Assembly (NCBI GenBank): GCA_049802875.1
Contig: JBARNH010000048.1
Span: 1 to 64,000 of the forward strand
DNA from: Lutacidiplasma sp049802875
Lineage (GTDB): Archaea; Thermoplasmatota; Thermoplasmata; Lutacidiplasmatales; UBA184
DNA length: 64,000 bases
Direction of reading: 5' to 3'
In this document: piece by piece, positions 57,547-64,000 of the stretch
How positions within the stretch are numbered: position 1 is the first letter of the stretch
How the letters are laid out: the number at the start of each line of letters is the position of its first letter
Notes under the pieces: generated by a model
What the model was told of the DNA's origin: nothing
What the model saw: only the letters and a program-made list of their open reading frames with translations
Database searches by the model: none
Position numbers and translations under genes: made by a program

Positions 57547-59084
57547 ACGGCGGGGCGCTCCCGTCCCCGGACGAGATCCACCGGGAGAAGCTCGCGCGGG
57601 CGAAACAGGGTCCCCCGGGGCCGCTCCGCTCGAACGTCGACTGGATCCGAAGCCTCCCGGTAGGAGAGCAGGCACGGTTCGCGGGCAGCGTCCGGCGGAA
57701 GCCGTCGCGAACCTTGTCCGGGGTCGCGGTGGTCGCGGTCATGACCGCCCCCGCCCGGTGTCCCCACGGTCGATGCACCTACTGCCCGGGCGGCGTGGAG
57801 AACGGGAGCCCTCAGAGCTACACCGGAGAGGAGCCGTCCGCGTTGCGAGGCGCCCAGTTCCGTTGGGATTCCGCCGCGATCACCCGCCAGCGCCTCGAGA
57901 CCCTCGAGGCGATCGGTCACCCGACCTCCAAGGTCGAGGTGATCGTCATGGGAGGGACGTTCCCCGCGCGCCCCCGGGCGTATCAAGAGGAGGTCCTCCT
58001 CGGCATCTACGACGGGCTGAACGGCACTTCGTCCCCGACCCTCTCCGAAGCGGTGACGCAGAACGAGGTCGCCGCGCACCGGATGGTCGGCCTGACCGTC
58101 GAGACCCGCCCCGACTGGTGCGACGAACGGATACTGCCGTTCCTTTTGGATGCCGGGGTCACACGGGTCGAGATCGGGGTCGAGTGTCTTCACGACGACG
58201 TGCTCGCCGCCGTAGGACGGGCCCATGGAACGGGCGACGTCGCTCGGGCGACTCGCGAAGCTCGGGATCGGGGGCTCAAGGTCTGCTACCATCTCATGAT
58301 CGGCCTCCCGGGCATGGACCCCTCGAGCGACCTCGCTGATTTTCGCCGTCTGTGGGAGGAGCCCGACTTCCGCCCCGACCTGCTCAAGATCTACCCGACC
58401 CTCGTCCTTCCGGGCACCCCACTCTACGCCGATTGGAAGGCCGGACGTTACACGCCGTACGACGCTCCGACCGCGGTGGAGGTGCTCGCCGGGATGAAGC
58501 GGATCGTCCCGCCGTGGGTCCGGATCCAGCGGATCCAGCGGGACATCCCCTCGCGGCTCATCGCGGCCGGGGTGCGCGCCAGCAACGTCCGTCAGAAGGC
58601 CCTCGCCCGCATGAAGGAGGGCGGGACCGATTGCCGCTGTCTCCGATGTCGCGAGGCCGGACGGCGGGCGACACCTCCTGTCGAGTCGTTCCAGCTCCGG
58701 CGGAGCGAGTACGCTGCCAGCGGTGGCGACGAGGTCTTCTATGCGTGGGAGGACGAGTCGACCGACACCGTCGCCGGTTTCGTCCGGCTCCGGTTTCCCT
58801 CGGAGGGGACCGACGGCGGGTTGACCGAGCCGGTCATCCGGGAACTGAAGGTCGTGGGAAGCGAGGTCGCGGTCGGCCAGACGGCGGGTCGACCGACGGA
58901 GTACCAGCACCGGGGGTTCGGCCGATCCCTCCTGGAAGCTGCCGAGGGGGAGGCGCGGGGCCGGGGGTACTCCGGAGTATACGTCACGAGCGCAGTCGGC
59001 ACCCGAGAGTACTACCGGGCCCGGGGGTATGCCCGTTCCGGGCCTCACATGAGGAAACCGTTCTGCACCCCACGCAACGACTGA
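57531..59084 (+). CDS. elp3: Elp3, tRNA U34 carboxymethyl-forming enzyme
   Basis: This 517-residue protein joins a radical SAM domain (Cys77-x4-Cys82-x2-Cys85 in CPHGRCTYCPGG) to a C-terminal GNAT domain (HRGFGRSLLEAAEGEA, YYRARGYARSGPHM). It uses acetyl-CoA and SAM chemistry to begin cm5U34 formation on tRNA. The zinc-linker cysteines CRCLRC are near residue 365. The ATG at 57531 overlaps the isomerase 3' end by 16 bases; a longer in-frame extension lies wholly inside fni. Confidence 0.95.
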   Translation: MAPSVDGGALPSPDEIHREKLARAKQGPPGPLRSNVDWIRSLPVGEQARFAGSVRRKPSRTLSGVAVVAVMTAPARCPHGRCTYCPGGVENGSPQSYTGEEPSALRGAQFRWDSAAITRQRLETLEAIGHPTSKVEVIVMGGTFPARPRAYQEEVLLGIYDGLNGTSSPTLSEAVTQNEVAAHRMVGLTVETRPDWCDERILPFLLDAGVTRVEIGVECLHDDVLAAVGRAHGTGDVARATREARDRGLKVCYHLMIGLPGMDPSSDLADFRRLWEEPDFRPDLLKIYPTLVLPGTPLYADWKAGRYTPYDAPTAVEVLAGMKRIVPPWVRIQRIQRDIPSRLIAAGVRASNVRQKALARMKEGGTDCRCLRCREAGRRATPPVESFQLRRSEYAASGGDEVFYAWEDESTDTVAGFVRLRFPSEGTDGGLTEPVIRELKVVGSEVAVGQTAGRPTEYQHRGFGRSLLEAAEGEARGRGYSGVYVTSAVGTREYYRARGYARSGPHMRKPFCTPRND

Positions 59085-59156
59085 CGGCGCAGGGGGACTC
59101 CTAGCGGGTGCGCCGTCGAGTAACCGTTAAACCCACCCCCGGCTCCGCCGACCGAA

Positions 59157-60362
59157 GTGACCTCGATGCCCCGAAATTTCCAGGTGGAGCCGCTGCGGAC
59201 CGTCCATATCGAAGACCAGGTCGTCGAAATGGTCGAGCGCAAGGGGCTGGGCCACCCGGATTCCGTCGCCGACGGGGTCTCCGAGTCGGTGAGCCGGGCC
59301 CTGTGCCGGCTCTATCTCGATGAGTTCGGCCGCATCCTGCACCACAACACGGACGAGACCCAGGTCGTGGGGGGGGCGTCGGAGCCGAAGTTCGGGGGGG
59401 GTCGGGTCACGCATCCGATCTATATCCTGATGGTCGGACGGGCGACCTCGGAGGTCAACGGGGAGAAGCTCCCGATCCACGACACCGCCATGGAGGCGGC
59501 CCGGAAGTACGTCGAATCGATCTGCGCGCACGTCGACGTCCGCAAGCACGTCGAGTTCGACTGCAAGATCGGGCAGGGGTCGGTCGACCTCCGCGGCGTT
59601 TTCGACCAGAAGAATGTCCTCTCGAACGACACGTCGTTCGGCGTCGGGTTCGCTCCGCTCTCGGACTTGGAGCGCCTCGTGCTCGAGAGCGAGCACTTCC
59701 TCACGCTGAAGCTCAAGAAGAAGCTCCCGGCGCTGGGGGAGGACGTCAAAGTCATGGGGTACCGCCAGGGGGACCGGATCCGGCTCACCGTGGCCGCCGC
59801 GCTCGTCGACAGCGAGATCGCGAACCCGAAGGAGTACCGTGCGGTATGCGACGAGATCACCGAGCAACTCGTGGACCAGGCCGCCAAGCTCACGCAGCGC
59901 GAAGTGGCGATCGACGTCAACACCGCGGACGACCCGGAGCTCGGTAGGTTCTACCTCACGGTCACCGGCTGCTCGATGGAGGCGGGGGACGACGGGTCGG
60001 TCGGACGAGGGAACCGGGCGAACGGCCTCATCACCCCGTGCCGACCGATGAGCCTCGAGGCGTCCGCGGGGAAGAACCCCGTCAACCACGTCGGGAAGAT
60101 CTACAATCTACTGGGTAACCTGATCGCGAATGACATCGTGAAGGAGACCGGCGGGAACGTCAAAGAGGTGCACGTTCGGATCCTCTCCCAGATCGGTAAA
60201 CCGGTCGACCAACCGCAGGTCGCGAGCCTACAGATCCTTCCCGCCGACGGCGTCAAGCTCTCCGCGGTGAAAGGAAAGGCCGAGAGCGTGGCGAACGGAT
60301 GGATGGACCAGATCGACACGATCCCCCGCCGACTCCTGACCGGCAAGCTCACGGTCTTCTGA
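59157..60362 (+). CDS. mat: Archaeal S-adenosylmethionine synthetase (MAT)
   Basis: The 401-residue archaeal-type enzyme makes SAM from ATP and methionine. It shows VERKGLGHPDSVADGVSE, DETQVVGG, CKIGQGSVDL, the GDDGSVGRGNRANGLITPCRPMSLEA block and GKIYNLLGN. The GTG at 59157 lies about 29 bases after CGTTAAAC, which fits a leaderless message; an ATG at 59166 (MPRNFQVEPL) is the alternative. Several SAM users in the window depend on it: Tes, Elp3, the methyltransferases and SAM hydroxide adenosyltransferase. Confidence 0.96.
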   Translation: MTSMPRNFQVEPLRTVHIEDQVVEMVERKGLGHPDSVADGVSESVSRALCRLYLDEFGRILHHNTDETQVVGGASEPKFGGGRVTHPIYILMVGRATSEVNGEKLPIHDTAMEAARKYVESICAHVDVRKHVEFDCKIGQGSVDLRGVFDQKNVLSNDTSFGVGFAPLSDLERLVLESEHFLTLKLKKKLPALGEDVKVMGYRQGDRIRLTVAAALVDSEIANPKEYRAVCDEITEQLVDQAAKLTQREVAIDVNTADDPELGRFYLTVTGCSMEAGDDGSVGRGNRANGLITPCRPMSLEASAGKNPVNHVGKIYNLLGNLIANDIVKETGGNVKEVHVRILSQIGKPVDQPQVASLQILPADGVKLSAVKGKAESVANGWMDQIDTIPRRLLTGKLTVF

Positions 60363-60509
60363 GTCGCTCGGCGGCGCCCGAGCGGCCCGTCGCTCGGGCG
60401 GTCGACCCCCGTCAGCGCGAAGCGTCGGACTAAATACCCGCACCTTCCAATTATTCGACTGCCGGACCCGGCGAGAAGGCAGGGGACCGGCCCCGAGGAG
60501 CGAGGAGGC

Positions 60510-61436
60510 ATGGCGACGCAAGAGGTCTACATCCTCCTGTTCGGTGCGGTCGTCCTCGTCGTCATCTTCGTCGGCTTCCTCCTCTTCGCGATCCAGCGAC
60601 TCCGACGTCGGAAGGCCCAGTTGCTGAGCGAGTTGAAGGACTCCCCGCGCCTCAATTCGGACCGCGCCTTCAACCGGCTCGAGATGGCTCGTCGCGAGGC
60701 CGAGATCCTCGCGCGCCAGGGAACAGAGTCGTCCCGGGCCCGAGAGCTGATCGCCCAGTCGCAGTCGGCGCTCGACCTTCGACAGTTCGACCGGGCGTAT
60801 GAGCTCGCGCAGTCGGCCCATGAGGCGCTCGTGGCCGCCCGGCAGGGCACGACCCTGCCCGCCTACCCCGCGTCCGCGCCCGTTCGGGCGGGCGGGGGAC
60901 CCCCGACGACCGTCGGAACCGGGAATCCGCTCCCCTCGGTGGCGGCCCACCCCGCAGCGAATCCTCCCATCTCCGCCCCCGCGCCGGCCCGTAACCGGAT
61001 GGAATCTCAGTTTGAGATGCGGCTCCTCGACTCCGAGCTCGAGACCGCCCGGCAGAGCCGAGGCTCCGACCCCGCGACTCTGGCCGGCGCCGCCCTCCAA
61101 ACCAAGGCCCAGGCCGCCTTCGCCGCCGGGCAATACGCAGAAGCACTCGGATTCGCGCTGAAAGGCCGACGAGGGCTCGGGGGGAAGGTCGAAGCGGTGC
61201 CCCCGACCCCCGGGGCCGTCACGAAGACCCGGGAGGAGTCCCTCGACCCGGCCCTCGCCGCCGAGAAGGCGGCCGGGAGCGCGCGCTGCCCGAGCTGCGG
61301 TTATCCGACGACCGCCGACGACGTCTTCTGTCGCGGCTGTGGGGCCCCGCGCGTTCCGACGGCGTGTCCGAAATGCGGGACCCCGAGGGCTCCCACCGAT
61401 ACGTTCTGCGGCCGTTGCGCCGAACGGTTCAGTTAG
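60510..61436 (+). CDS. Membrane-anchored double zinc-ribbon protein
   Basis: The 308-residue protein has an N-terminal transmembrane helix (about residues 8-28), a basic stop (RLRRRK), a helical charged region (residues 40-110, TPR-like in part), a Pro/Ala linker, a second helical region and a C-terminal double zinc ribbon (CPSCGYPTTADDVFCRGCG, then CPKCGTPRAPTDTFCGRC). Function unknown; such proteins often scaffold membrane complexes. TTCCAATTATTC near 60446 may be part of its promoter. It converges on nreA with an 8-base overlap. Confidence 0.75.
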   Translation: MATQEVYILLFGAVVLVVIFVGFLLFAIQRLRRRKAQLLSELKDSPRLNSDRAFNRLEMARREAEILARQGTESSRARELIAQSQSALDLRQFDRAYELAQSAHEALVAARQGTTLPAYPASAPVRAGGGPPTTVGTGNPLPSVAAHPAANPPISAPAPARNRMESQFEMRLLDSELETARQSRGSDPATLAGAALQTKAQAAFAAGQYAEALGFALKGRRGLGGKVEAVPPTPGAVTKTREESLDPALAAEKAAGSARCPSCGYPTTADDVFCRGCGAPRVPTACPKCGTPRAPTDTFCGRCAERFS

Positions 61437-62769
61437 CTTCGGGTCCCCGCACCGGCGGGCGGTCGGGGAGCCAGTCGTCCAGCCGGCGCTGAGTCCGTGC
61501 GTCGTGAAGCACCGCGCTCGCTTTGAGCCAGCGTACGAGCGGGATCGCGAACGTCCCGGCGACCGTCGCGGAGAGCTCCGCCAGCGTCGATAGTCGTTCC
61601 GGTCGACGTTGGAGGGCGGCCCGGACGTGCTCGCGGACGTTCCAGACCCCGAGCGGCAGGATCTCGCCCGGGTGGACCTCGCGCAGGACGACCACCCCGG
61701 CTTGTCGGCCCGAGGAGAGCAACGCTTCGCTCGTGGCAAGTCGCGCCGCGTAGTAGCATCCGCCGATCGACGCGTACGTCGTGCGTCCGTTGTGGCCCTC
61801 GTGGTCGCCCATGATGACGATGTTGGTCGTGTTCGGATTCCAGAGCGTGTTGGGGTACCACGCCTCGATCGATTCGTACCGGTACGCCCCGGGGAGGAAG
61901 GCGATCAGCCACCGATTGTCGAGCGCGGTCAGCCGGTGCACGAGGATCTCGGAGAGCTCGGGCAGCGAGCGGACGTGCTCCAAGTTCTGTTTCGAGAGGA
62001 GGTCGTCCACCGCGGTGATGCTCCAGCGCGTCGGCACTAGTCGGCGGCGGCCGTGACGACCGAGCGTTCCGACGCTGAACGCCCGCTGGATCCGGCTGAC
62101 CCTCACCCCTCGCTGGTACAGTTCCCCGACCGCGACCCGGGCATTCGCGTCCGTGTCCGAGGTGAGCCGGTCCAGGTGCGGGTCGACGCGTCGCACATCG
62201 AGCCGGAACCGCTCGATCGGGGCGGACGGCCCGAACGGAGGTGCCGAATCCGAGAGCGACAGGTGGCCCCGCGGCGGACGCCGAAAGTGCGTCTCGCTCT
62301 CCGCGGATTCGGCCGCGATTCCGAGCAGTTGCAGGTCTTCGAGGAGGGGGATCGGCCGTTCCGCGTCCGTGACCCGGATCGGGGCGGTTCCCCGGACCAG
62401 ACCCGTTCGGAAGGAGACGACCTCCGACACCGAACGTCCGACCCAGTCCTCCGGGCTATCGAGCAGCTCGGTCGACCCATGTTCAGGGCTAAGGAGGGGC
62501 CCGAACGAGACCTTGGGGTACCCGTACCGCCCCACGAAGACGCCCGGGGGCGATGTACCCGAGAGGTCCTGGCCCCCGACCAGCGGGAGCGTCCGTTCAA
62601 AGGCGTGATACTTGACGAGGATCGGGCAGACGGGCTTCCCGCACAGCAGTTGCGCGGACCGGCACCGCACACACATGGTCGGGTCCTCGCGAAGACCGGG
62701 GATGCTCCAGGACAGAGAGTCGAGGGCCGAGATGCCCGGAAGCGGCGGTGCTGTCGACGGCTGGGTCAT
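61429..62769 (-). CDS. nreA: DNA repair protein NreA
   Basis: This 446-residue archaeal Nre-family protein has an N-terminal zinc motif with Cys33, Cys36, Cys43 and Cys48 (CVRCRSAQLLCGKPVCPI), the FVGRYGYPKVSFGPL block, the central IQRAFSVGTLGRHGRRRLVPTRWSITAVDD and a conserved GGCYYAARLA. The C-terminus carries QRRLDDWL (427-434), matching the PCNA-binding PIP box seen in haloarchaeal NreA. It acts in repair of DNA damage with PCNA. Start is the ATG at 62769 with GGAGGAG just upstream. Confidence 0.9.
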   Translation of the reverse strand: MTQPSTAPPLPGISALDSLSWSIPGLREDPTMCVRCRSAQLLCGKPVCPILVKYHAFERTLPLVGGQDLSGTSPPGVFVGRYGYPKVSFGPLLSPEHGSTELLDSPEDWVGRSVSEVVSFRTGLVRGTAPIRVTDAERPIPLLEDLQLLGIAAESAESETHFRRPPRGHLSLSDSAPPFGPSAPIERFRLDVRRVDPHLDRLTSDTDANARVAVGELYQRGVRVSRIQRAFSVGTLGRHGRRRLVPTRWSITAVDDLLSKQNLEHVRSLPELSEILVHRLTALDNRWLIAFLPGAYRYESIEAWYPNTLWNPNTTNIVIMGDHEGHNGRTTYASIGGCYYAARLATSEALLSSGRQAGVVVLREVHPGEILPLGVWNVREHVRAALQRRPERLSTLAELSATVAGTFAIPLVRWLKASAVLHDARTQRRLDDWLPDRPPVRGPEAN

Positions 62770-62869
62770 ATGCTCCTCCGGGGAAAGGAACTGGGAGGTT
62801 GAATACCTCGCTCGGGAGGTCGAGGAACACCCTCTCGCCGGGTGGCGGTCGGCCCGGCGCCCGTGGGCT

Positions 62870-62878
62870 CAAATAGCG
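62870..62878 (+). promoter_or_regulatory. TATA-like box of the tRNA-Pro gene
   Basis: CTCAAATAG sits about 25-33 bases before the tRNA 5' end in GC-rich flanks, where an archaeal tRNA TATA box is expected. Confidence 0.5.
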
Positions 62879-62902
62879 CGGTGAGGTCCGCGACCGCCAC
62901 CT

Positions 62903-62977
62903 GGGACTGTGGGGTAGCTTGGTCCATCCTTCGGGGTTCGGGACTCCGAGACGCCAGTTCAAATCTGGCCAGTCCCA
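62903..62977 (+). tRNA. tRNA-Pro (anticodon CGG)
   Basis: The 75 bases fold as a tRNA. The acceptor stem is GGGACTG/CAGTCCC with discriminator A. The D arm contains GGGTAGCTTGGTCCATCC. The anticodon stem CGGGG/CTCCG (one G-T pair) closes loop TTCGGGA, anticodon CGG for codon CCG. The T arm is GCCAG/CTGGC with loop TTCAAAT. No intron is visible and CCA is not encoded. CCG is common in this GC-rich genome. It lies between nreA (divergent) and an MBL hydrolase gene on the other strand. Confidence 0.93.
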
Positions 62978-63032
62978 TTGCCGCCTCTCGAGGGACGGCG
63001 GGGGCCGTGACCGCGGTCTCCGGGAGGTCGGA

Positions 63033-63701
63033 CTAGGTCGACTGGGTGAAGGCGCGCATCGCCTTTCCCCCGTCCTTGAGCACCGGGCCCCCGTGGTACG
63101 AGAGCAGCGAATCGACCGAGAGCCGATTCACGCGCCGGGCAGAGATCAGCGCCGTCGGCGAGTCGATAGTGTACTCCGGAGTGGTGAGCGTCACTTTCTC
63201 CCCGTCCACGAAGAACAGGTCGCCCGAGAATAGGAGCTTCCGCTCGGCCTGGTAGTAGGACGTGTGACCCGGGGTATGACCGGGCGTGTGGTAGGCGATC
63301 AGCCCCCCCGCGGCGTCGATCGTGTCGCCGTCCTTGAACGTCTCGTCCACCGTGAACGGCTCGGCGGGAGGGGACCCTGGCCCCTTGTAGGGCGGGTCGA
63401 CCGCGATGTACGCCGCCTCGATCCAGTGGGCATAGGTCTTGGCGTGCGTCCGGTTCGCGAGGGGTTTCAGGGACCCCACGTGGTCACGGTGGAGGTGGGT
63501 CAGAAGGATCTTCTTGACCGCGGTCGGCTCGATCTTGAGTTGGGCGAGGTATCGCTCGATCGCCGCGTGCGCCCCCGGCAATCCGGTGTCGATGAGCGTC
63601 CAGGTAGACCCTTTGTCCTTCACGAGATAGACGTGCGTCGAGAAGTCGGGGCTCGGATCGACCCCATCCACCAGATGCACTCCGGGTAGAATTTCCGGCA
63701 T
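63033..63701 (-). CDS. Metallo-beta-lactamase-fold hydrolase
   Basis: This 222-residue protein has the MBL metal motif THLHRDHVG (H-x-H-x-D-H), a later GHTPGHTSYY with its His ligand, an FSGDLFFVDG Asp and a closing SYHGGPV His. It is a one-domain glyoxalase II-like hydrolase. The substrate is unknown: thioesters or phosphoesters are typical. The ATG at 63701 is favoured over upstream starts because CAATTTATGG lies about 30 bases before it. Confidence 0.88.
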   Translation of the reverse strand: MPEILPGVHLVDGVDPSPDFSTHVYLVKDKGSTWTLIDTGLPGAHAAIERYLAQLKIEPTAVKKILLTHLHRDHVGSLKPLANRTHAKTYAHWIEAAYIAVDPPYKGPGSPPAEPFTVDETFKDGDTIDAAGGLIAYHTPGHTPGHTSYYQAERKLLFSGDLFFVDGEKVTLTTPEYTIDSPTALISARRVNRLSVDSLLSYHGGPVLKDGGKAMRAFTQST

Positions 63702-63862
63702 AGGACTCCGCCCCGCTAGGGCCCGACCCATAAATTGGGTTCGCCCGCGCTCCGGGCGATTTCCCTGAGGCAAACGACCTCGGCGCCGAGCCTGTTAGCC
63801 GCCCTGGCGGCGCTTCGAATAATCCACGGCATTGATATACTGGGAGCACCGCCTTTCTGTCG

Positions 63863-64000
63863 ATGTCGCGCGCAGTCGTAGCGGTCGCTTTGGCTTTGGT
63901 GATGGTCCTTTCCGTCCTCGCCGGGTTCGTGGCCGCGGCCCACGGCTCGCCCGCGCCGGGGTCGCCCGCCGCGACCGGTTCGATTTCCGGGGCGTCCACC
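63863..64000 (+). CDS. Start of a secreted or membrane-anchored protein (runs off the window)
   Basis: From ATG 63863 the frame is open to the window edge (46 codons). It encodes a classical signal peptide: SRA, then a hydrophobic core of about 20 residues (VVAVALALVMVLSVLAGFVA) and a small-residue cleavage region (AAAHGSPAPG), followed by a Ser/Pro/Ala/Gly-rich stretch. A TTGATATAC box lies about 30 bases upstream. The mature domain is outside the window, so no function is assigned. Confidence 0.6.
   Translation, partial: MSRAVVAVALALVMVLSVLAGFVAAAHGSPAPGSPAATGSISGAST

Noticed and set aside
61781..62056. Short + strand frames over nreA
   Set aside because: They are antisense to a well-supported gene with zinc and PIP motifs and have no independent promoter or family match.
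1..64000. CRISPR arrays, insertion sequences, integrase or prophage genes, attachment sites
   Set aside because: I saw no regularly spaced repeats, no transposase or integrase-like protein and no terminal repeats. The only tRNA gene has no duplicated 3' end nearby.

Overview
This window is a GC-rich archaeal chromosome segment with no mobile element, phage gene or CRISPR array that I could see. Archaeal hallmarks run throughout: aEF1A next to uS10, the uS13-uS4-uS11-Rpo3 operon, pelota, an aMBF1 fragment, Orc1/Cdc6, TrmY, diphthine synthase, archaeal MAT, a Hef-type helicase, NreA, a probable tetraether lipid synthase, isopentenyl phosphate kinase, type II IPP isomerase and archaetidylserine lipid genes. 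I infer an uncultivated member of the Thermoplasmatota. That rank rests on gene content and family resemblance, not on a computed phylogeny. Many genes have a TATA-like box about 25-35 bases before an ATG, GTG or TTG, which suggests leaderless transcripts. Others have a clear Shine-Dalgarno sequence or overlap the upstream gene by 4 bases.

Layout. 1-6600: aMBF1 start, thioesterase, VOC protein, methyltransferase, aEF1A-uS10, archaetidylserine decarboxylase and synthase, MptD, citrate synthase. 6600-11500: MFS transporter, Lrp-type RAM domain, small membrane protein, SAM hydroxide adenosyltransferase, DnaJ and a methyltransferase. 11500-18950: uS13-uS4-uS11-Rpo3, pelota, MFS, tandem GNAT, a CADD-like diiron protein and a small conserved protein. 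19000-26120: a signalling island with a KaiC/GvpD-like ATPase, three receiver proteins (one a REC-PAS-HPt), a soluble PAS histidine kinase and two free-standing 7TM proteins. 26400-28460: tandem ribbon-helix-helix regulator, FtsZ-family GTPase, TrmY. 28600-35900: uncharacterised proteins, HAD phosphatase, CPA2 antiporter, SWIM protein, Tes. 35800-40300: DUF35 fusion, thiolase, UbiX, two membrane proteins, GMP synthase glutaminase subunit. 40300-48800: a Cys-rich orphan, receiver-like protein, DphB and kdpFABC with a terminal Usp gene. 48800-64000: Hef-like helicase, SerRS, aldehyde dehydrogenase, Orc1/Cdc6 with an AT-rich upstream patch, IPK, IDI-2, Elp3, MAT, zinc-ribbon membrane protein, NreA, tRNA-Pro(CGG), MBL hydrolase and the start of a secreted protein.

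How the genes fit together. Isoprenoid and membrane lipid synthesis recurs: thiolase plus DUF35, IPK, IDI-2, Tes, and archaetidylserine synthase and decarboxylase. Pterin/folate-type C1 carrier synthesis is represented by MptD and by a CADD-like protein that keeps the residues tied to self-sacrificing p-aminobenzoate synthesis. The regulator-FtsZ pair resembles the cdrS-ftsZ2 arrangement of haloarchaea, but this FtsZ-like protein lacks the second T7-loop aspartate. The best candidates for undescribed biology are the split 7TM/kinase/REC/HPt/KaiC-like island, the RHH-FtsZ locus with its inverted repeat, the CADD-like protein, the DUF35 fusion, and possible CTG start codons.
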